Positions 32,778 through 46,880 of a stretch of 64,000 bases of DNA are shown here, in pieces. Each line of letters opens with the position of its first letter. Within the stretch, counting starts at the first letter, position 1. The stretch is from assembly GCA_016801885.1 (NCBI GenBank), contig CM028903.1:18769035-18833034 (forward strand), read 5' to 3'. Under the pieces are notes generated by a model. That model was not told the origin of the DNA, ran no database searches, and saw nothing but the letters and a program-made list of their open reading frames with translations. The position numbers were made by a program, and so were the translations under genes. Source of the DNA: Toxotes chatareus. Its lineage: Eukaryota > Chordata > Actinopteri > Toxotidae.

Positions 32778-34930
32778 TCACAGCAGGGGGCTGAGTACAC
32801 AACATTTCCCTCTTTTAAAATTCAGAATTTTTTTTGCAATTATGACATGAAAGCCATTAAAGCAGGGTAAACAAACCACAGCGTCATATCTCTTCTTTGA
32901 GCTAACTGCTTTTTTTTTTTTTTTTTTTTAGCCTTTTCTGGTAAAATTGAAATAAATGTGCACACACATGCACAAATGTGCTCCTACTTATATGCACAGA
33001 GGCACACATGTTCCATTGTGCACACACACTCTCTATCCAGGAAAAAAAAAGGTAATTAATCTCATTACTGCAAGTTGTTTCAAGTTTAAATTATATAGCT
33101 CCAGTTTAAAAAAAAAAAACATTTTGCAAACCAATGTGGAACTCTTCTTCGAGTCCATTAAAAGTTCTGAGGAGATATCAACTCAATATTAAGTACTTCT
33201 CAGTCTCTCTTCAAACTACTGTTGGTTTGGCCAAAGATAAGTACAATGTTTTTGGCCCCCAGCGTTTGTTTGAGTCCTACAATTTTGATATCAGTATAAA
33301 AACATTTGAGTTGTAAGTCATATATTCTGGCTGGGTGCACAAAGTAAAAAAGAAAGATTTTTTCACGTTTTTTTTTGGCTCTGGAATAAAGACTATGCCC
33401 AATCCCATCAATAGAACTGCTAAAGGCAATTTTAGCAGAACCAAAAGTTGCAGTTTCCCACTTCCTTGACTGTTTTATTTTTATTTTTTTGGACAAACTG
33501 CTTTGAAGTAAGAAGACCATAAGTGCTTTTTCATGGGCTGAAGAGGTCAAACAGAAAAAGCCTCTTTAAGTATAACATATTCCACTCTCGTTTACCATCC
33601 ACTGATCCGCTGAATTCATCTCACGCGCAGGCAGCTCAAGAAAATATGGAAAACAGACAAGTTCTTGACTTAACCTTCCGCTCATGCTCTGAGACCTTTA
33701 ATCCATCCATCAAGCCATTTTTTTCCCATCTTCATTCTTTTCTTCACCTCGAACCAAAGTAAGGGTAGAAAACACTTCCTGTGGGTCAATGTCGTCCGAC
33801 ACACGAAATCAGTCAGTGTTTGGATTTTGTGAAATATCCTTCAGCAACGACGTGATGAAAAGCTCAATTCGACCCGAGTCAAATAATTCACAACTTTTAT
33901 GAGCGTCCTTGTCAAACCAGTGAAGTGATGATTAGGTGGAAAATGACGGATGGGAGTTGGTCAAGCTTGAATGGCTCTTTTCGAAGAAAACAAAGGCTCG
34001 GGGTGAAATCCAAGCCATGAAAAGCCATGTTCCCGTCATTTAGCAAAGTAAATAAATAAAATGGGCACATACGGTGTATTTAGCTATTCTGGATAGATAG
34101 GTAGGTAGGTCGATAGAGTAGCTTTATGTGCCACTCATTGCCTCATTCCTCCTCATAAAACCACCCTCATTTTACTCATAAGTGACACACTTAGATTACT
34201 AGGAATCACACAGCCTTGTGCATTGTGAGTCTCTTGTTTATTCTCTGTAATGTAGGTTGTGAATAACAATGAGCTGTAAAACTTTAAACACATAAATATT
34301 CTCTTCAGCGTGCTACTCCATAACCTTAGACTTTGCAAACTATAGAGGCTTTTCACGAGGAGCACTCTGTAGAAGAAGGACAAATTGACTGGGAGGGATG
34401 ATTTGCCTGCACTCCTGCCACATTATAATTCAATAACGCTTGCTCTTATAGGTACAGTTCATTTTCCCACTCTCTCCATCTCTCTCCCTTTCTCTGTCTC
34501 TCTCAGGAGTGTTGGGTAAATGTTTTATCAAGATTAGATTATGGAATTGATAGGCTACAATACAATTAACTGTTGCATCTCTACCCAAAGCTACAAGTCT
34601 TGCTGTGCTTTCTGTAGCTAATTAGCATTATCATTCACTTGTTGAGCCATTCTGTATTATACAAACAGTTGTGGTGCTCATTAACTTTAATGTGATTTGT
34701 CTGACAGGCATTCCAATGACTGCCGAAACCTCATGCTGGAGGAAGAGTTGAATATGTTCAGTCGTTCTATAATCAGTTTTAAACCCATGTTGTGAATGCA
34801 GGGTGTTGCTCTTCTGATTTAGTTATATTTCCACCAGAGGAGCCTCATTCACAATGCAGATCTGACCAACAAAAAGATGGGGCTTTGCAAGTAAATCGTC
34901 ACTGCCACATTCTTGGAGTCTTTTGGAAAG
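32778..34930. other. Unique non-coding sequence
   Basis: It contains a poly(T) run at 32,910-32,929 and a short GATA/GGTA stretch at about 34,093-34,115. Positions 33,840-34,050 have more CpG than their surroundings and no recognisable repeat. No exon is recognised. Confidence 0.5.
32781..32791 (+). promoter_or_regulatory. CTCF-like core motif
   Basis: CAGCAGGGGGC matches the central part of the vertebrate CTCF binding consensus (CCASYAGRKGGCR), but the outermost bases deviate. It lies three bases outside the hAT target-site duplication. Single motif matches are frequent by chance. Confidence 0.25.
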
Positions 34931-34998
34931 AATTGCATTTGATTTGCATCAGCTCTTTCCTCAGATTATTTGCATATATTAACAAATCAATCTGCATA
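34931..34998. promoter_or_regulatory. Cluster of POU/octamer motifs
   Basis: Two exact octamers in the same orientation, ATTTGCAT at 34,942-34,949 and 34,968-34,975, are 26 bp apart. Close relatives stand on both sides (AATTGCAT at 34,931-34,938, CTGCATAAT at about 34,992). POU-domain factors bind such sites, and clusters are typical of developmental enhancers. This is a motif observation only, in AT-rich DNA where such motifs are easier to find by chance. Confidence 0.35.
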
Positions 34999-37900
34999 AT
35001 CAAAAAATAAGTTTATTTTGTATATGACATCGCTGTCACCTGATGGTTCCTATAGGACTTCTCTCCACGAGGGAGAGGTGTCACTCAGCGAGTTACACAG
35101 TGGAACAGGGTCGCTGCGTTTCAGCTTTTAGCATAATTTTGTTTCTTTTGATACTCGTCAGCTGAGCTTCTAAGTTAACGCTCCAGTCAAAAGCTGATAA
35201 ATAATGAAATCTTCTCAGTGATGAGACACAATGCCACTCAGTATGAACAAATCATTGATAGCGTGACTACAGGAATGAATATTATGTCAGTCTTTTAATC
35301 ATTTCGGCAATATTTAAAAAAAAAAAAAAAAATCAACATCAGATTTTTTTTGCACAGGGTTTTATGTAATGAAGGAAAATAAACTAAATGCAGAAATTCA
35401 TCTGTGGTTGAGGCTTTAATGGATATTGGTCTACTCAGCTCATACAAGCCAACACCACCATAAAATACCTCTGTCCTATGGACTCTAGTGATTGTCACAG
35501 TGTCTCCTAGATGCTAATTTAGATTCATTATCTGACTGTTAATATTCCTTTGGGATATTAAACACCTCACATCCTTGCCCTATTCTTAGGTTACAGGGTG
35601 ACCTCTAGTGCCTTATCAATGAGAGCTATCGATATCTTTGAAAACACTGCAGACGTCAAGGAAGAAATCAATGTCTGATTAAAGCTGTGGACCCTTTGTT
35701 AGACGTGATTAGCACCCACTGAGCCATTACAGGTTGATTTAAAGGATTTGTGCTGATGACGCCTAACACTTAAGCATCAACTGTACCTTTGCTTTATAGC
35801 AGAGCTAAATCTGTTCTCTCCACTTGTGCAGCTCAACAGTGCTGTGTTTTCATTGTTCTATTAAAGACAAAAAACTGAATGCATGCAGGCCGGAGGGTCT
35901 CTTGAGAGGACCCACTTTGCTTTGCTTTTGAAAAAAAAAAAAAAAAAAACTCCTTTTCTGCACTCTAAAGGCTGGCAGATGTGTGTGTTAGAGGCAGGAA
36001 GCCGAAACAACACAACAGCAGGTTATGCACATTTGCTAGATGTCTTGTCCCTGATACAAACCTTGTGTTTTTAAATCTTTCATGAGCTAAATCTAAAACC
36101 ATTTTCCTTTTTGTTTGTCCATTATATCGTCTATGCTGCCTTTGAGTTTCTTGAGGTTACATGCTATCAAGGAGCTGACCATAACACTATTTGAGGTGCA
36201 CAGGTGTATGTGTGTCCATACTTCCTTTAAGGCACAAACACATAATATAGTGGCCTGTTATCCATCACAACTTGCTGACAGAGCCTCAGAGGAAGAGTGT
36301 TTTCAAAGCTGACAAGCAAAAGACGGCATTCGCACCGCTGCCTCAGCTTAACTTCAGGGGGTAAATGGAGCTTCTTAGAGAATGTGGTTTTGTGTCTGTG
36401 TGACAGTGTGAGTGTGTAGTGTATATACAACAAAGTGAAGAGTGTAAATTGACCCATTCATTGGACAGTCAGCAACAGCAGAGTGTCTGCTCCAGGCAAC
36501 ATCCTCCCACTGTTTATCCAGTCTCCTCTCCTCTCCTCACCTCTTTTCTGCTCCCTCCTTGTCTCCTCTCCACTCCTCATCAGAAACTCTTCTGGGCTTT
36601 AAACAGACTCTACCCTGCGGTGCACTTGTTGGTATTAGGTGGGGGCCTGCCTCTGGGCATAGCTTTGGAAGGAGAAAGTGGCTGCATGATGTTCTCAGGT
36701 TGCCTATAAAAGAATCAGGAACAGATACAGGAATGGGTTTCTCTCGCCTCTGACAGCAGAATGTCTAAATCTGTTCTTACACAAGGTGCTGTCTGAAACT
36801 GGAAAACAACACAAAGTAGGATTTGGAGAATTGGTAGGAACCAGGATTTGAGGTTACAGCTGCAGGGTCCTGAACATGGGGGATTTTTTGCTTTCACACA
36901 TAACAAAAAAATAGTCTCCCTGGAACACCACACACACATTTTAGAGCAAAACACAATTGTAAAATATTAGATGAAAAGAAGCAGTACAGTACATCGAGGG
37001 ACAGATAGAGGAATATGTCAGTGCTTGTGACATTTCAACTACTTGGATGCACTTGGTTGGTCATCTCATGTCATTGCGTGTTACAGGTTACGGCAGACAC
37101 TGACCTGTCAGGCTGTAAGGGTCCACATTGTTCCACCTCAGTGCTGTTCCTACTGTCTCTGAGGACTCCTCAGGGACAGCAGGAACAGGGTACTACTGTA
37201 ATGCAGTTGTGTCGAATTCTATGGTTTTGCCGCACTGTGTCAGCGAAGACAGTAACAGAGGGGAGTTTCTGCAAAGAGTGGTGACACATGATTAAGCTGT
37301 GGCAGCATTCTCATATACGAATGGGGTCAAATGTGTTTTGAATGTGCACGTTCAGTAGATGTGCTTCATAGGCACATCTCCTCTATGAAAGAGAATCTGA
37401 AAGAAGCCAGAGCCTGAGCTCCAATTGAACCGACCCTGTTGACCTCAGGTGTGAAGAGAGGTGGAGAGAGTAGCTGTTGGCAAACAACAGGCGCTGATTG
37501 AAGTCAAGGAGCAACTCTTTCTTTCTCACTCCCCCCTCCCTCCCCCGCCTTTATTATTCCTGCTCCTTCCTCTGCAGCTCTCTCACCATAATGTTATATT
37601 CCATTTAGAATTTGAAGTTGAGTTTTTTTTTAATATAAAAATGATGTAGACTCTTAAATTGCCCCAGTTGTGGTCATGGAAAAAAGAGGGCGACGCGATA
37701 CAGATTTTGCAAAGTGAGAATTAGACTTTTTTAAAAGTTATTCTAGCTTGCCCGTGAATTTTGCATCATTCCTTGTCATATTCTGGTTGGTTGATATGGA
37801 CCATAGCATCAGTCACTCTGTTGGAGTTTGGTGTGGTTTAGCCTGCCTGTTTAGCCTTGGTTTTGGTGGCCGAAACGCTACATCAGAACTCAGTGGATCC

Positions 37901-40900
37901 TACTTGTTCCCCAACAAGTACTTTCGCTGTACTGCAGGACTTGTTTCTCAATAACATTTAAGATCACCTGAGGACCACTGCGATTGACAACCAAAAGATT
38001 AGCAAAGGAGCCTTTTGACTGCGCACCCCACCACCATTATCAAAACAGTAAACACTAAAGGGAATATCTGTTCAGAAGAATAGTGTTCATCCCTCCAGCA
38101 GAGTTTCACTAGTTCGGAGAATCTAATACAAGGAGTATTGAAGCTGTTCTGCAGGCGTGTGGTGAAATACCACTTTACTAAAACACTTACTCACCCATCT
38201 GCTGAAATGTTGACTCTTTTTTTTTAATACAGTTTGATAGGCTTAAATATATTTGACAGATCAAATGCTTAAAATCTGCCAGGGCATTGTATTATTGAGT
38301 TGGAATCTCCTTCTGTCTGATAGCTCTGGAATACGATTGGAATCTCTCTTTAACTTGCCTAGAGATTATGCTCCTTGATAGCATGCAACCTCAAGAAACT
38401 CAAAGGCAGCATAGACGATATAATGGACAAACAAAAAGGAAAATGGTTCCCAAACAAGGAACAGTCTCACTTTTTCTATATACAACCAATCTCTTTTTCA
38501 CCCGCTCTCCTTTTTTTCCCCATTTTTTATTTCCTTTTCCTGTCTCGGCATCTGCATCCCCCCCTTCAGCTTCCTTTTTTGTCATTTTGAATTGCAGCTC
38601 TGATGGGAGTGAAATAATCAGGCTGCCAAGTTGGCTGGACATGGACAGCATGGGGCGCTTTGATCTGGACTTTCTTTTATAGGCATGCGCACACATATGG
38701 TCATACATACAAACACGCGCACAGAGACACACACACACACACAGCGCACATGGCTCGAGCCAAGGACCGGCTCAGATGAAAAATTTTTTGGGTTAGAGAT
38801 TGTCAGTGTTATGGCTGTTGACAGCCACACAGATGATAGGGGTGCAGAGAACTAGGATGTACACCAGTGTGATCATAAAAGTATTTTTTGTGCTCATGTT
38901 ACATTACCACTCGGTTAAGCAGCAATGCCTTAAAATGCACCTCTGCTAGATTACTGGCTCCACTGATGCACACTTTCTGCTTTCACTGCAACAATTTACA
39001 CATAGTTTTAGACATAAAGAGTGATTGATAAGCTTATAGTCTAAAGTAGAACGAGTCAGTTTTAGAAAACTCACATTTATTTTTCACATTTACACACTTA
39101 GTCCAGTGGTCGTGCATACGGAACCCCTCATTGTAGAAGTTGACATCTGGGACATCCTGAAAGTGGTCCACAGTGACAATGATTCAATTACCTGAAACTG
39201 AAATTTCACAAATGTTATTAACTTTTACCTGCATGTAGATGTAACAAAAGCTGTATAAGTCATCTCCTTATACCTTTGCCACAAACTTATCTGCTACCTT
39301 TCGTATGAAGGCTGCTATAACATGATTATCAATGTTAAACATGACCATGAGAAGCAACGGCTGGCTGAAGGTTAGAGAGGGGAGCTGTGTGTTGTGTGCA
39401 TGGCTCAGCGTGTGTGCATGTGTGAATATGAAAGTTTGTGTGTAAGCCTACATTACAGAGATGTCCCAGGGGTTATTGTATGTAGGGATGCCCTTAGTCA
39501 ACTTGCCTGTTAAATGAAGGTTTCAAGGTCTCAGAATTCATCTCTTTGTAAATGCATGGCCTTTGTGAGGGTGTGCACTGGACGGATTAATTGCATAACT
39601 GATATGCAAATCTAGATAATCCTAAGAGTCAACTTAGGTAATATGGTCCTTGTTTGCCTTTTATGTAACCTGGTTATTGTTGTTTATGTAAGCATGGCAG
39701 CTGTGTATGTGTTTAGTCATGAGTGAACCCAGCCTCTGTGCAGATGGTGCATTCAGTTGTTTTCAGGTGCTCAGTGTTCCAGGTGTTCTTAGCCTACGTG
39801 ACAAATTCCCATGGACAACGACAGATTCCCATGGACTGCATGGCCTTATTGTAAGAACTGTAGGCCTGACTTAGTTTTAATCAACTGTACTGGATAATAC
39901 AAATGTATTAATAAATATTAACTATTGAATGCTTTTATATGGACAGCATTTTGGTTAATAGAGAAGCTTAGAGCTCATATCATGTAATTAAATGATGATT
40001 AATGCTTTTGTAGGCTTGTCTTTTGTCTTTGCCCTCATTTAGGGATTCTCAAACCTTTTTGTGTTACCAACCCTTGGAGATACATTATCCTATTTTTTCC
40101 TTGGCATGCCAAACTATCCCTTGGCTAAGATCTTTTGTCACAGACACCAGCACAAAGAGAAATGCACCGCTGTTTTATTAAAACCCACAGAATAGCAACC
40201 ATCAGTTTGACCCTTATAGATTAACATAAATATGCTTTTACAGTTTCCCATAAACATCTCTGATATGCCAGGTGTGGATACCAATTAACCTATGATTCTT
40301 AGCCAGATAGCTTTACCAATAGCCAGCCATCACAGAGCCCGAGCCATTCAAGTGACAAATGTCCAGCATTGTGATGTATGGATGCCAGCATCAGACTGTC
40401 AGGCCCCTTCTGTGGCGTCGTCTCCCCAAAGCCCTGTGAGGGTCGTTTAGTATTTATTGGCCTGACCTGGCTCCTTTACGGCTCGGCTCTGCTTAATGGG
40501 CCAAAAGAGAGCCACAGCTCAGTTTACCTCCCCTCATAAGATGATGCATGTTATGATTCTGTTCAGATACTATAAAATTCAGACTGAGAATTTTACAACA
40601 CAGGATTAGCATGTTAGGCAGATTAATTTAAAAACCATTCTAATTTATGGTGCCCCATTGTAGGTGTTTTCACCTATGTTCCCTGGTTAGAGTGCCTCTC
40701 TGGACTCTGTAGGTGAGTGTAGATTAAACTTGATTTAAACGTCATTGACCTCGCTGTTAGCATCATTTAACTTGTTATAGAATAACAACTTGTAATCAAC
40801 AACTCTGTTATCACACCACAACAACATGGACTCTTGCAACATCACGTTTCTCAGCATAGCACCCTTCTACAGTCTCAGCAGAGGTCTAATCAGCCAGCTG

Positions 40901-43509
40901 ACTGCAGCTGTGTTTGTGTGTGCAGGGTCATTAGAATGTGGGACTGTACACCCCTTTTATATCAGTACAATCCAGTGGTCCCACAAACTACAGCCTGTTG
41001 GAATCAGCACCTGTCTAAAGCAGTTTCAACAAAAACTAAACATTGTAACTTTCATAACAGTAGCACTCGTTGCAGCAGTTTTTGTAAGACTGCCTTTGTT
41101 GTAGTGAGGGAAATTTTATAAATTGGCAAGTGAGATGAAAAAAAATCATATATTAAAAATCGTCATTATTAATGGCTGTAACATGACTGCAAATCTAATA
41201 CTAAGGTTTTGTTTTACAAATTGAAATCACAGCATAGCATAGCATGATCTCTCTCCTACCTGTCTGGTCGTTTTTCTAATCCTGTTTTAAAATACCTCCC
41301 AGCAAAACAAGCTTTGTAGCAGATTATACTTTTTTTTTTTTTTTTTTTAATGCACCTACTATCACTATGCTTTTCAGATGGTGAAGGGCCTGATATGAAG
41401 AAATAAGCACGTATGAATTCAACTATGTTTAGAAAGCGCACTACGTCCTTTTTGATCACAGCCTGAAGTTAAGCTGTTTTAGCTAACCTGACACAGGCCA
41501 ACATGAATATGAACATCCTGCTCAAGTGCTCAAGTATTTCTGGTTACCTAATGAATGAAGCCCAACATTAATTTTTCTCTCTGCTCTGGTCATCATCAAA
41601 ATAACTGGATCTTTAGCTTGCTGTATGCTTATCTTTCTCCATTGACCACTAGTTTATTAAGGCTATCTCAGTAATACCTTATATGTGCCCCATGAGCACA
41701 ACCATGAGCTATAGAATTGGATGTGGTTGCGCAGTAGATGTGGCTCTATACATGCAGCTTTTTTCAATTTTTATGATGTTATTTGATTAATTGTAAAAGC
41801 ACCTATAATCACTGTTTTTTTAACAATTGATCACAATGCAGCTTGCATTTGCACACTGATGGATCATGATGACAATCCGATAGATAATTACTACTGAATG
41901 TTTTAACTTTGTGTTTTGTTTGAATGGCCTGCAATTTTAATGTCACGTCTCTGTCTCACTGCCCTCCTCAGCATTGTTTCTAACAGCAACAGGCAGCTGC
42001 TTATCAAAGTAAGCTCTGACAAACCTACTGTACACTACCTGCCTATTCCCAAAGAGCAGACAGACAAAGTTCATAAATAGAGAGCGAACATAGTGGAGCT
42101 TTTAGCAGCTAAAGGGTGAAACATTTCCTTCAGGGGTTGGCGGAGCCCAAACCAGAGCTAAAAGGGAATGACTTCCATTTGGATAGAAACACAACCCTGA
42201 GTGGTCATGTAAATAGGCAACTGTTTGCTATACATAACATTTTTAACTCAGACACAAAAGTGCTTTGAGACTGAAAGCATCCTGCTGCTGACTAAAGATG
42301 CAGGCGTGTGGTTAGAATCAGTAGGTGATGGCCAGGTGACTAACACCCCCACACTGTCCTCCTCTGACTCCTAGAGAAAGTGTTGCCATCAGGCTTTCAG
42401 TCAGCATGATGTATTTATCTCTTGCTCTCTACTCATGACTGATGCTTTTCCATTAGCATGGTGCAGCGAGACAGGGGAAGATTTTAAATCTCCAGTGCTG
42501 GCTTGCATGGCCAACATCTGAATAAATCCACCCCCCCTTCCCATCTCTCCCGCTCTCCACTCTCCCCATATCTCTGTTACTATCCGCTGATCATGTCTCA
42601 TCCATCCCTTCACTCTCACGACTATCCTCTGCGCTATCTCTCTATCAACCCTATTGCAGCCATCTCTCTCTCCCCCCTCCTCCATCCCTCCCTCTGTCTA
42701 GCCTAAACAGTGTCTGCTCAGTGCCTTGATAATCCCCTAAGTTCTATTCTAAATGGCTGACTAGTCCGGCAGTGTCCCCTGAAAGACTTAGCATTATTGA
42801 ATGAAACGTGGTAAATGCCGCCGCTGGGGAAAATTAATGCCACATCGTATCACTCTCACCCTTCATCTCCTCCCATGTGTTCAGGCCGACTATTGTCTTT
42901 ATTGAAGGATTGAAGGTGAAGACTGATATTCCCTATTTCGATTCATCTGCCAGTGGGGCTGGCCGAGTGTAGTCAAACGCAATACAGAGCTGTCACTTTT
43001 GATCAACATGATAGAGATGGTTCAGGGCTTTTTTTATCCTGCGTGTGCTCCTTCTTCAAATGGCACTTTATGGAAAGTCATTTCCATTCATTTTGTGTTT
43101 GCCAGGCATTTAAGATGGGGAGTGAGACTTCACAGGCGCACTTAAAACAAACACAAAGAACAGGAACATTCACTGTGAAGAACCCAGATGGAAGGATGTT
43201 AAATAAAAATTAATCATCGCATCCCGCAAGGTGCAGCAATACAGTCCTTTGATGATTCACATTAAAGAATACACTTCATGCACAGCAAGCGTTTCTTTTT
43301 ACGACACATCCTGTCTGCACGAAAATATTCAAATTCATAACTGGATTAGCTATTCGAAGTTTTTCTGAAGACTTTTCAGGAAAAGGGCACTCATCCTTAA
43401 AAGGGTGCTAACTAAAACTTACTAAAAAATCTGGAAAGTCACCCACGTTTAAGTGATTTCAACAAGGAACTTTAGTGCCTTTTATGTTCAGAAGCCAAAA
43501 GGTTTTTTT

Positions 43510-43516
<7 letters not shown>
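34999..43516. other. Unique non-coding sequence with simple repeats
   Basis: Eight and a half kb without a recognisable gene or dispersed repeat. It contains poly(A) runs at 35,316-35,332 and 35,931-35,949, an AC run at about 38,721-38,741, a poly(T) run at 41,330-41,348, a pyrimidine-rich stretch at about 42,526-42,705 and an octamer-containing patch at 39,585-39,611. The open frames of about 90-110 codons (36.4, 38.4 and 40.8 kb) occur as overlapping pairs in different frames and have no domain features. Confidence 0.5.
39585..39611 (+). promoter_or_regulatory. Adjacent homeodomain/POU-like and octamer motifs
   Basis: GATTAATTGCAT (39,585-39,596) is followed 7 bases later by an exact octamer, ATGCAAAT (39,604-39,611). 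Candidate enhancer element, motif evidence only. Confidence 0.28.

Positions 43517-43558
<42 letters not shown>
43517..43558. repeat. (TG)n microsatellite
   Basis: Twenty-one uninterrupted GT/TG units. The two open frames that cross it (67 and 101 codons) are artefacts of the repeat. Confidence 0.96.
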
Positions 43559-43562
<4 letters not shown>

Positions 43563-46500
43563 CCACAGACCAACAAAGTACAAACAGTACATAACAAAAA
43601 AACTCCCTCTGGGACAGTGTCTTTTTTCATTCACAGGAATTACAACCCACAAGTGAGCTTTCAACAGGCTCTTTCCCTTAGTTCATTATTTGGCAAAGTA
43701 CACAAAAAATTCACGGCATGTGTATTTAACAGGAGCTGTTCAGAAAGTACTGGACAACGGAGGGGAGTAAGAATTAAATGTGCAGTAAAACTTTTCATTT
43801 TGTCTTCTGTCTGGTGAATTTTCTCACCAATCAATCACTTCCCAGGTCAGAACAGAGAGTTGAAAATTAAACACCCTTGTCAATTGTACATAGCAACATT
43901 GCCAGTTAAATGGAGAATGAGAAGAGCCTTTACTCTACTCGGTCTAGGTCTGCTTTCAATCTCTATGCTAATTTATCTTCTATTGAAGAATCCTGCAGAA
44001 TTGTTCGAACCAAGTTAGGTCTTGTTAGTGAAATAAATGAGGCTGCAGTCACCAGTAACTATGGGAACAAGCCCACGTATTACATCAGGCAACACATCAG
44101 CAGAGTCTAAGCAGCTCATCAATGAGAAGAGGAAAGGATCTGAAAGAGTTGGGAATTGATTAAACATCAAGATGTATCATCTAACTGAGATTAACATTTT
44201 CACTAAAACCTCAGGTCAGAGTTCTTTAGTAATTTTCAGTGGTGTCTTTTTTTTTTCAAATCCAGCCATTTACTCTAATGTCAGTTTCAGACTGACTGTA
44301 TGATTGATCCTGTGCACACTGTTTATTGCTGGTGCGTAAAGTTAGCCGTGCATGTGCATGAAAGCGCCATTGTTTCCTGTGTTATTGACATGTTATTGAT
44401 TGTTTCATGTGTTCATTCATGTGGTTTATTTTAACAGGAAATGACCATGAAAAGCAAGATATCTGCACGACTTCATACATTTAGGTTCTCTTAAACATCC
44501 TCTCACATATTCACTCCCCCCACACTTCCCATTAATACGAATAAAATATACTGGAGTGATTGATCCCTTGATTTACGATTTACTTGATTCACAACCAGTA
44601 ATTTTCCTCTGTGAAAGTAGCCTGATTGTACTACATGGTAGCTAGCATGTGCATCACAGACAAATGATGTCATGTTATTGTGAATCAATGCTTAATCAGC
44701 ACAAATAAAGAAGGAAATACTTTGGGTACTGACAATAACAGCCTTTATCAGGCAGCAAGTTTTTCTTTTTTCTTTCTTTCCTTCTTTCTACACAAAGATC
44801 TTCTGTAATTGCTTTTGTGTGTATTCCCCTGAATCCTTTCTATGAAGACACTTTGCAACTAAAGCAACTAAACTCATGGGTGCATGCAGGCTGACTTGAA
44901 TAAGTGCATTCAGGTGGATGCCTCAGCTGTATATTGTTCCTTCAATTTTCCACCACTGTGGTCGAACATTTCATTCATTCAGCCACTAAACTGTGCAATT
45001 TGAAATTATCACAGTTTAAGCAGTCACAATTTATTTCAGTCTCGCAGCAATGGCACATAATGTAATTATAATTAGGTGAAAAAATAAGAGTTTCTTCCCA
45101 AAGCAAAGCTTACCTGATGCTTGTGGTTCAGTATTTTTAAAATGCAAACATTTATATTCTCCTTTCTACTTTCTACAATATTGGATATGTTTTGCCCAGA
45201 GACTTCAACAAACTGAACAATTTAAATTATGATACTTGTAACTAAGAATTAGAATTTTTTTAATTTAATAACATAATTTTCATACTTAATAGGTGTATAT
45301 TTCATCTTGGAATAATCTTTTTAAATAGATATGTCTTTTTAAAGTGTGTGTGTGTGCATGTTTTCCCTTTATGCAGACACTTTGATTGCAGGCTAAGTAA
45401 TTCAAGATCGTGAGAGGGTAATGGCTCGTGGTGCTGATGAGTGCCGTTTCTGTGTGTCTGCTTTGTTAACAATTGGCTCTGTCTCCTTGTACAGTTTAAC
45501 AAGAGATGAGTCAGAAAAGCCAAGCGACAAGAAAAAGAACAGAAATAGATAGAAATCAACACCAACAAAGTTTCTGAGCAACCCCGACACTATGTTTAAG
45601 AGACATCGTTGTTTGGCTGCGTGACAAGAAATCTTTGTGTCCCTTCGCTGAACAAGACACCCTTCTGATCATTTTTAAGTGATAAGTGTTAAAGGTGTTT
45701 TTGCCTTTTGCAGTACACAATGACAGATCTAGTGTGAGGCTGAAAGAGGAGAAAGCCTGCATCACATTTTATGGGGAACAATCACACCCACCTGAGTCAA
45801 CTGCCCACTCTTTTTTTTTTTGAACTGGTGTACATAAATACACTGTAGGTGCTGAATCCTTTTGGTTTCAAATGGGGCCACGTTACATTCTATTCATAAG
45901 AATGTTTGAACAAAAGGGATATCTGTGAAAACAAAGTAATTCTAAGCATTTCTTTTCTGCAAGACAGTACAGTTAATTCCCCTTCAGCTGCACCCTGGAA
46001 ACATCCATATGAGATGAGCTGTGGAAATGTCCCCATTTGAGCTGTATTCAGAAATCTCTTTGTTCCTCTCCATTGGGTTCTAGCCTAACCCAGCATTACT
46101 ATGAATAGAAAATCTGATGTAAAGTACCATTGTGCATGTGTGTATGTTTGTGTGTGTGCGTGAGTGCTTCGTATGTGTATATGTGGGCACATAATATACT
46201 ACATGTCCACCCGGTGTTTTGATCATTTGTTTCTTATTGCAAACTCCAAAAGATCAAAACAAAAGCTGTCCTACATAATCTAAGTTAAAAACAGCAACAA
46301 GAGCATTTCTTTGGAAAATGAAAAGGAAGAGAAATGGCCCACATTAGGCCAAATTATATGTTTTGTGTTGTGCAGTGTGTCAAGTTCCCTTTAGTGCTGA
46401 AACAGTTAGTTTATTTATTTTCATTTATTTATTTGATTTGTAAGGGACAATGAGGAATATTAAACATAAATGTTTCCACTTGATGAATCATACCAGAGTT

Positions 46501-46788
46501 ATCTTCCAGCTAATTTTCATCTGCAGTCCCTTGGCTGGTCACAATTACACACACACGCACAGTGACAGAACACCACTCAACAAACATTTAATCAATTAGA
46601 AATGTCAAATATTTGCTAGTTCCAACTTCTCAGATTGGAGTCCACCAAATTAAACAACAAAATAAGTTGTTTAATGAGGCTCACTAGAATGATGTTTCCT
46701 GATGTGACACCTATATCAGCAGGGCATCATTTTTCTGTGCCTTCCAAAACTTAATTGGCTTTATTATTTAACAGTGCTGTGGTTTAAA
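43559..46788. other. Unique AT-rich non-coding sequence
   Basis: No exon, RNA gene or dispersed repeat is recognised. A short GT stretch lies near 45,345-45,358. Confidence 0.55.
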
Positions 46789-46880
46789 GTTTGGTTAAGT
46801 TTAGGCACAAAAATGACTTTAGGGAAAATTGATTTGGCTTAAAATAGGTTCTCTGCTAATATAGGTTAGGGAAACATTGT
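46789..46880 (+). repeat. Partial copy of a teleost dispersed repeat
   Basis: GTTTGGTTAAGTTTAGGCAC, AAAAATGACTTTAGGGAAAA and TTTGGCTTAAAATAGG resemble a fish repeat with the pattern GGTTAGGTTTAGGCACAAAA followed by GGTTAGGGAAAAGATCATGG. Only about 90 bp are recognisable. The call rests on pattern memory. Confidence 0.4.
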
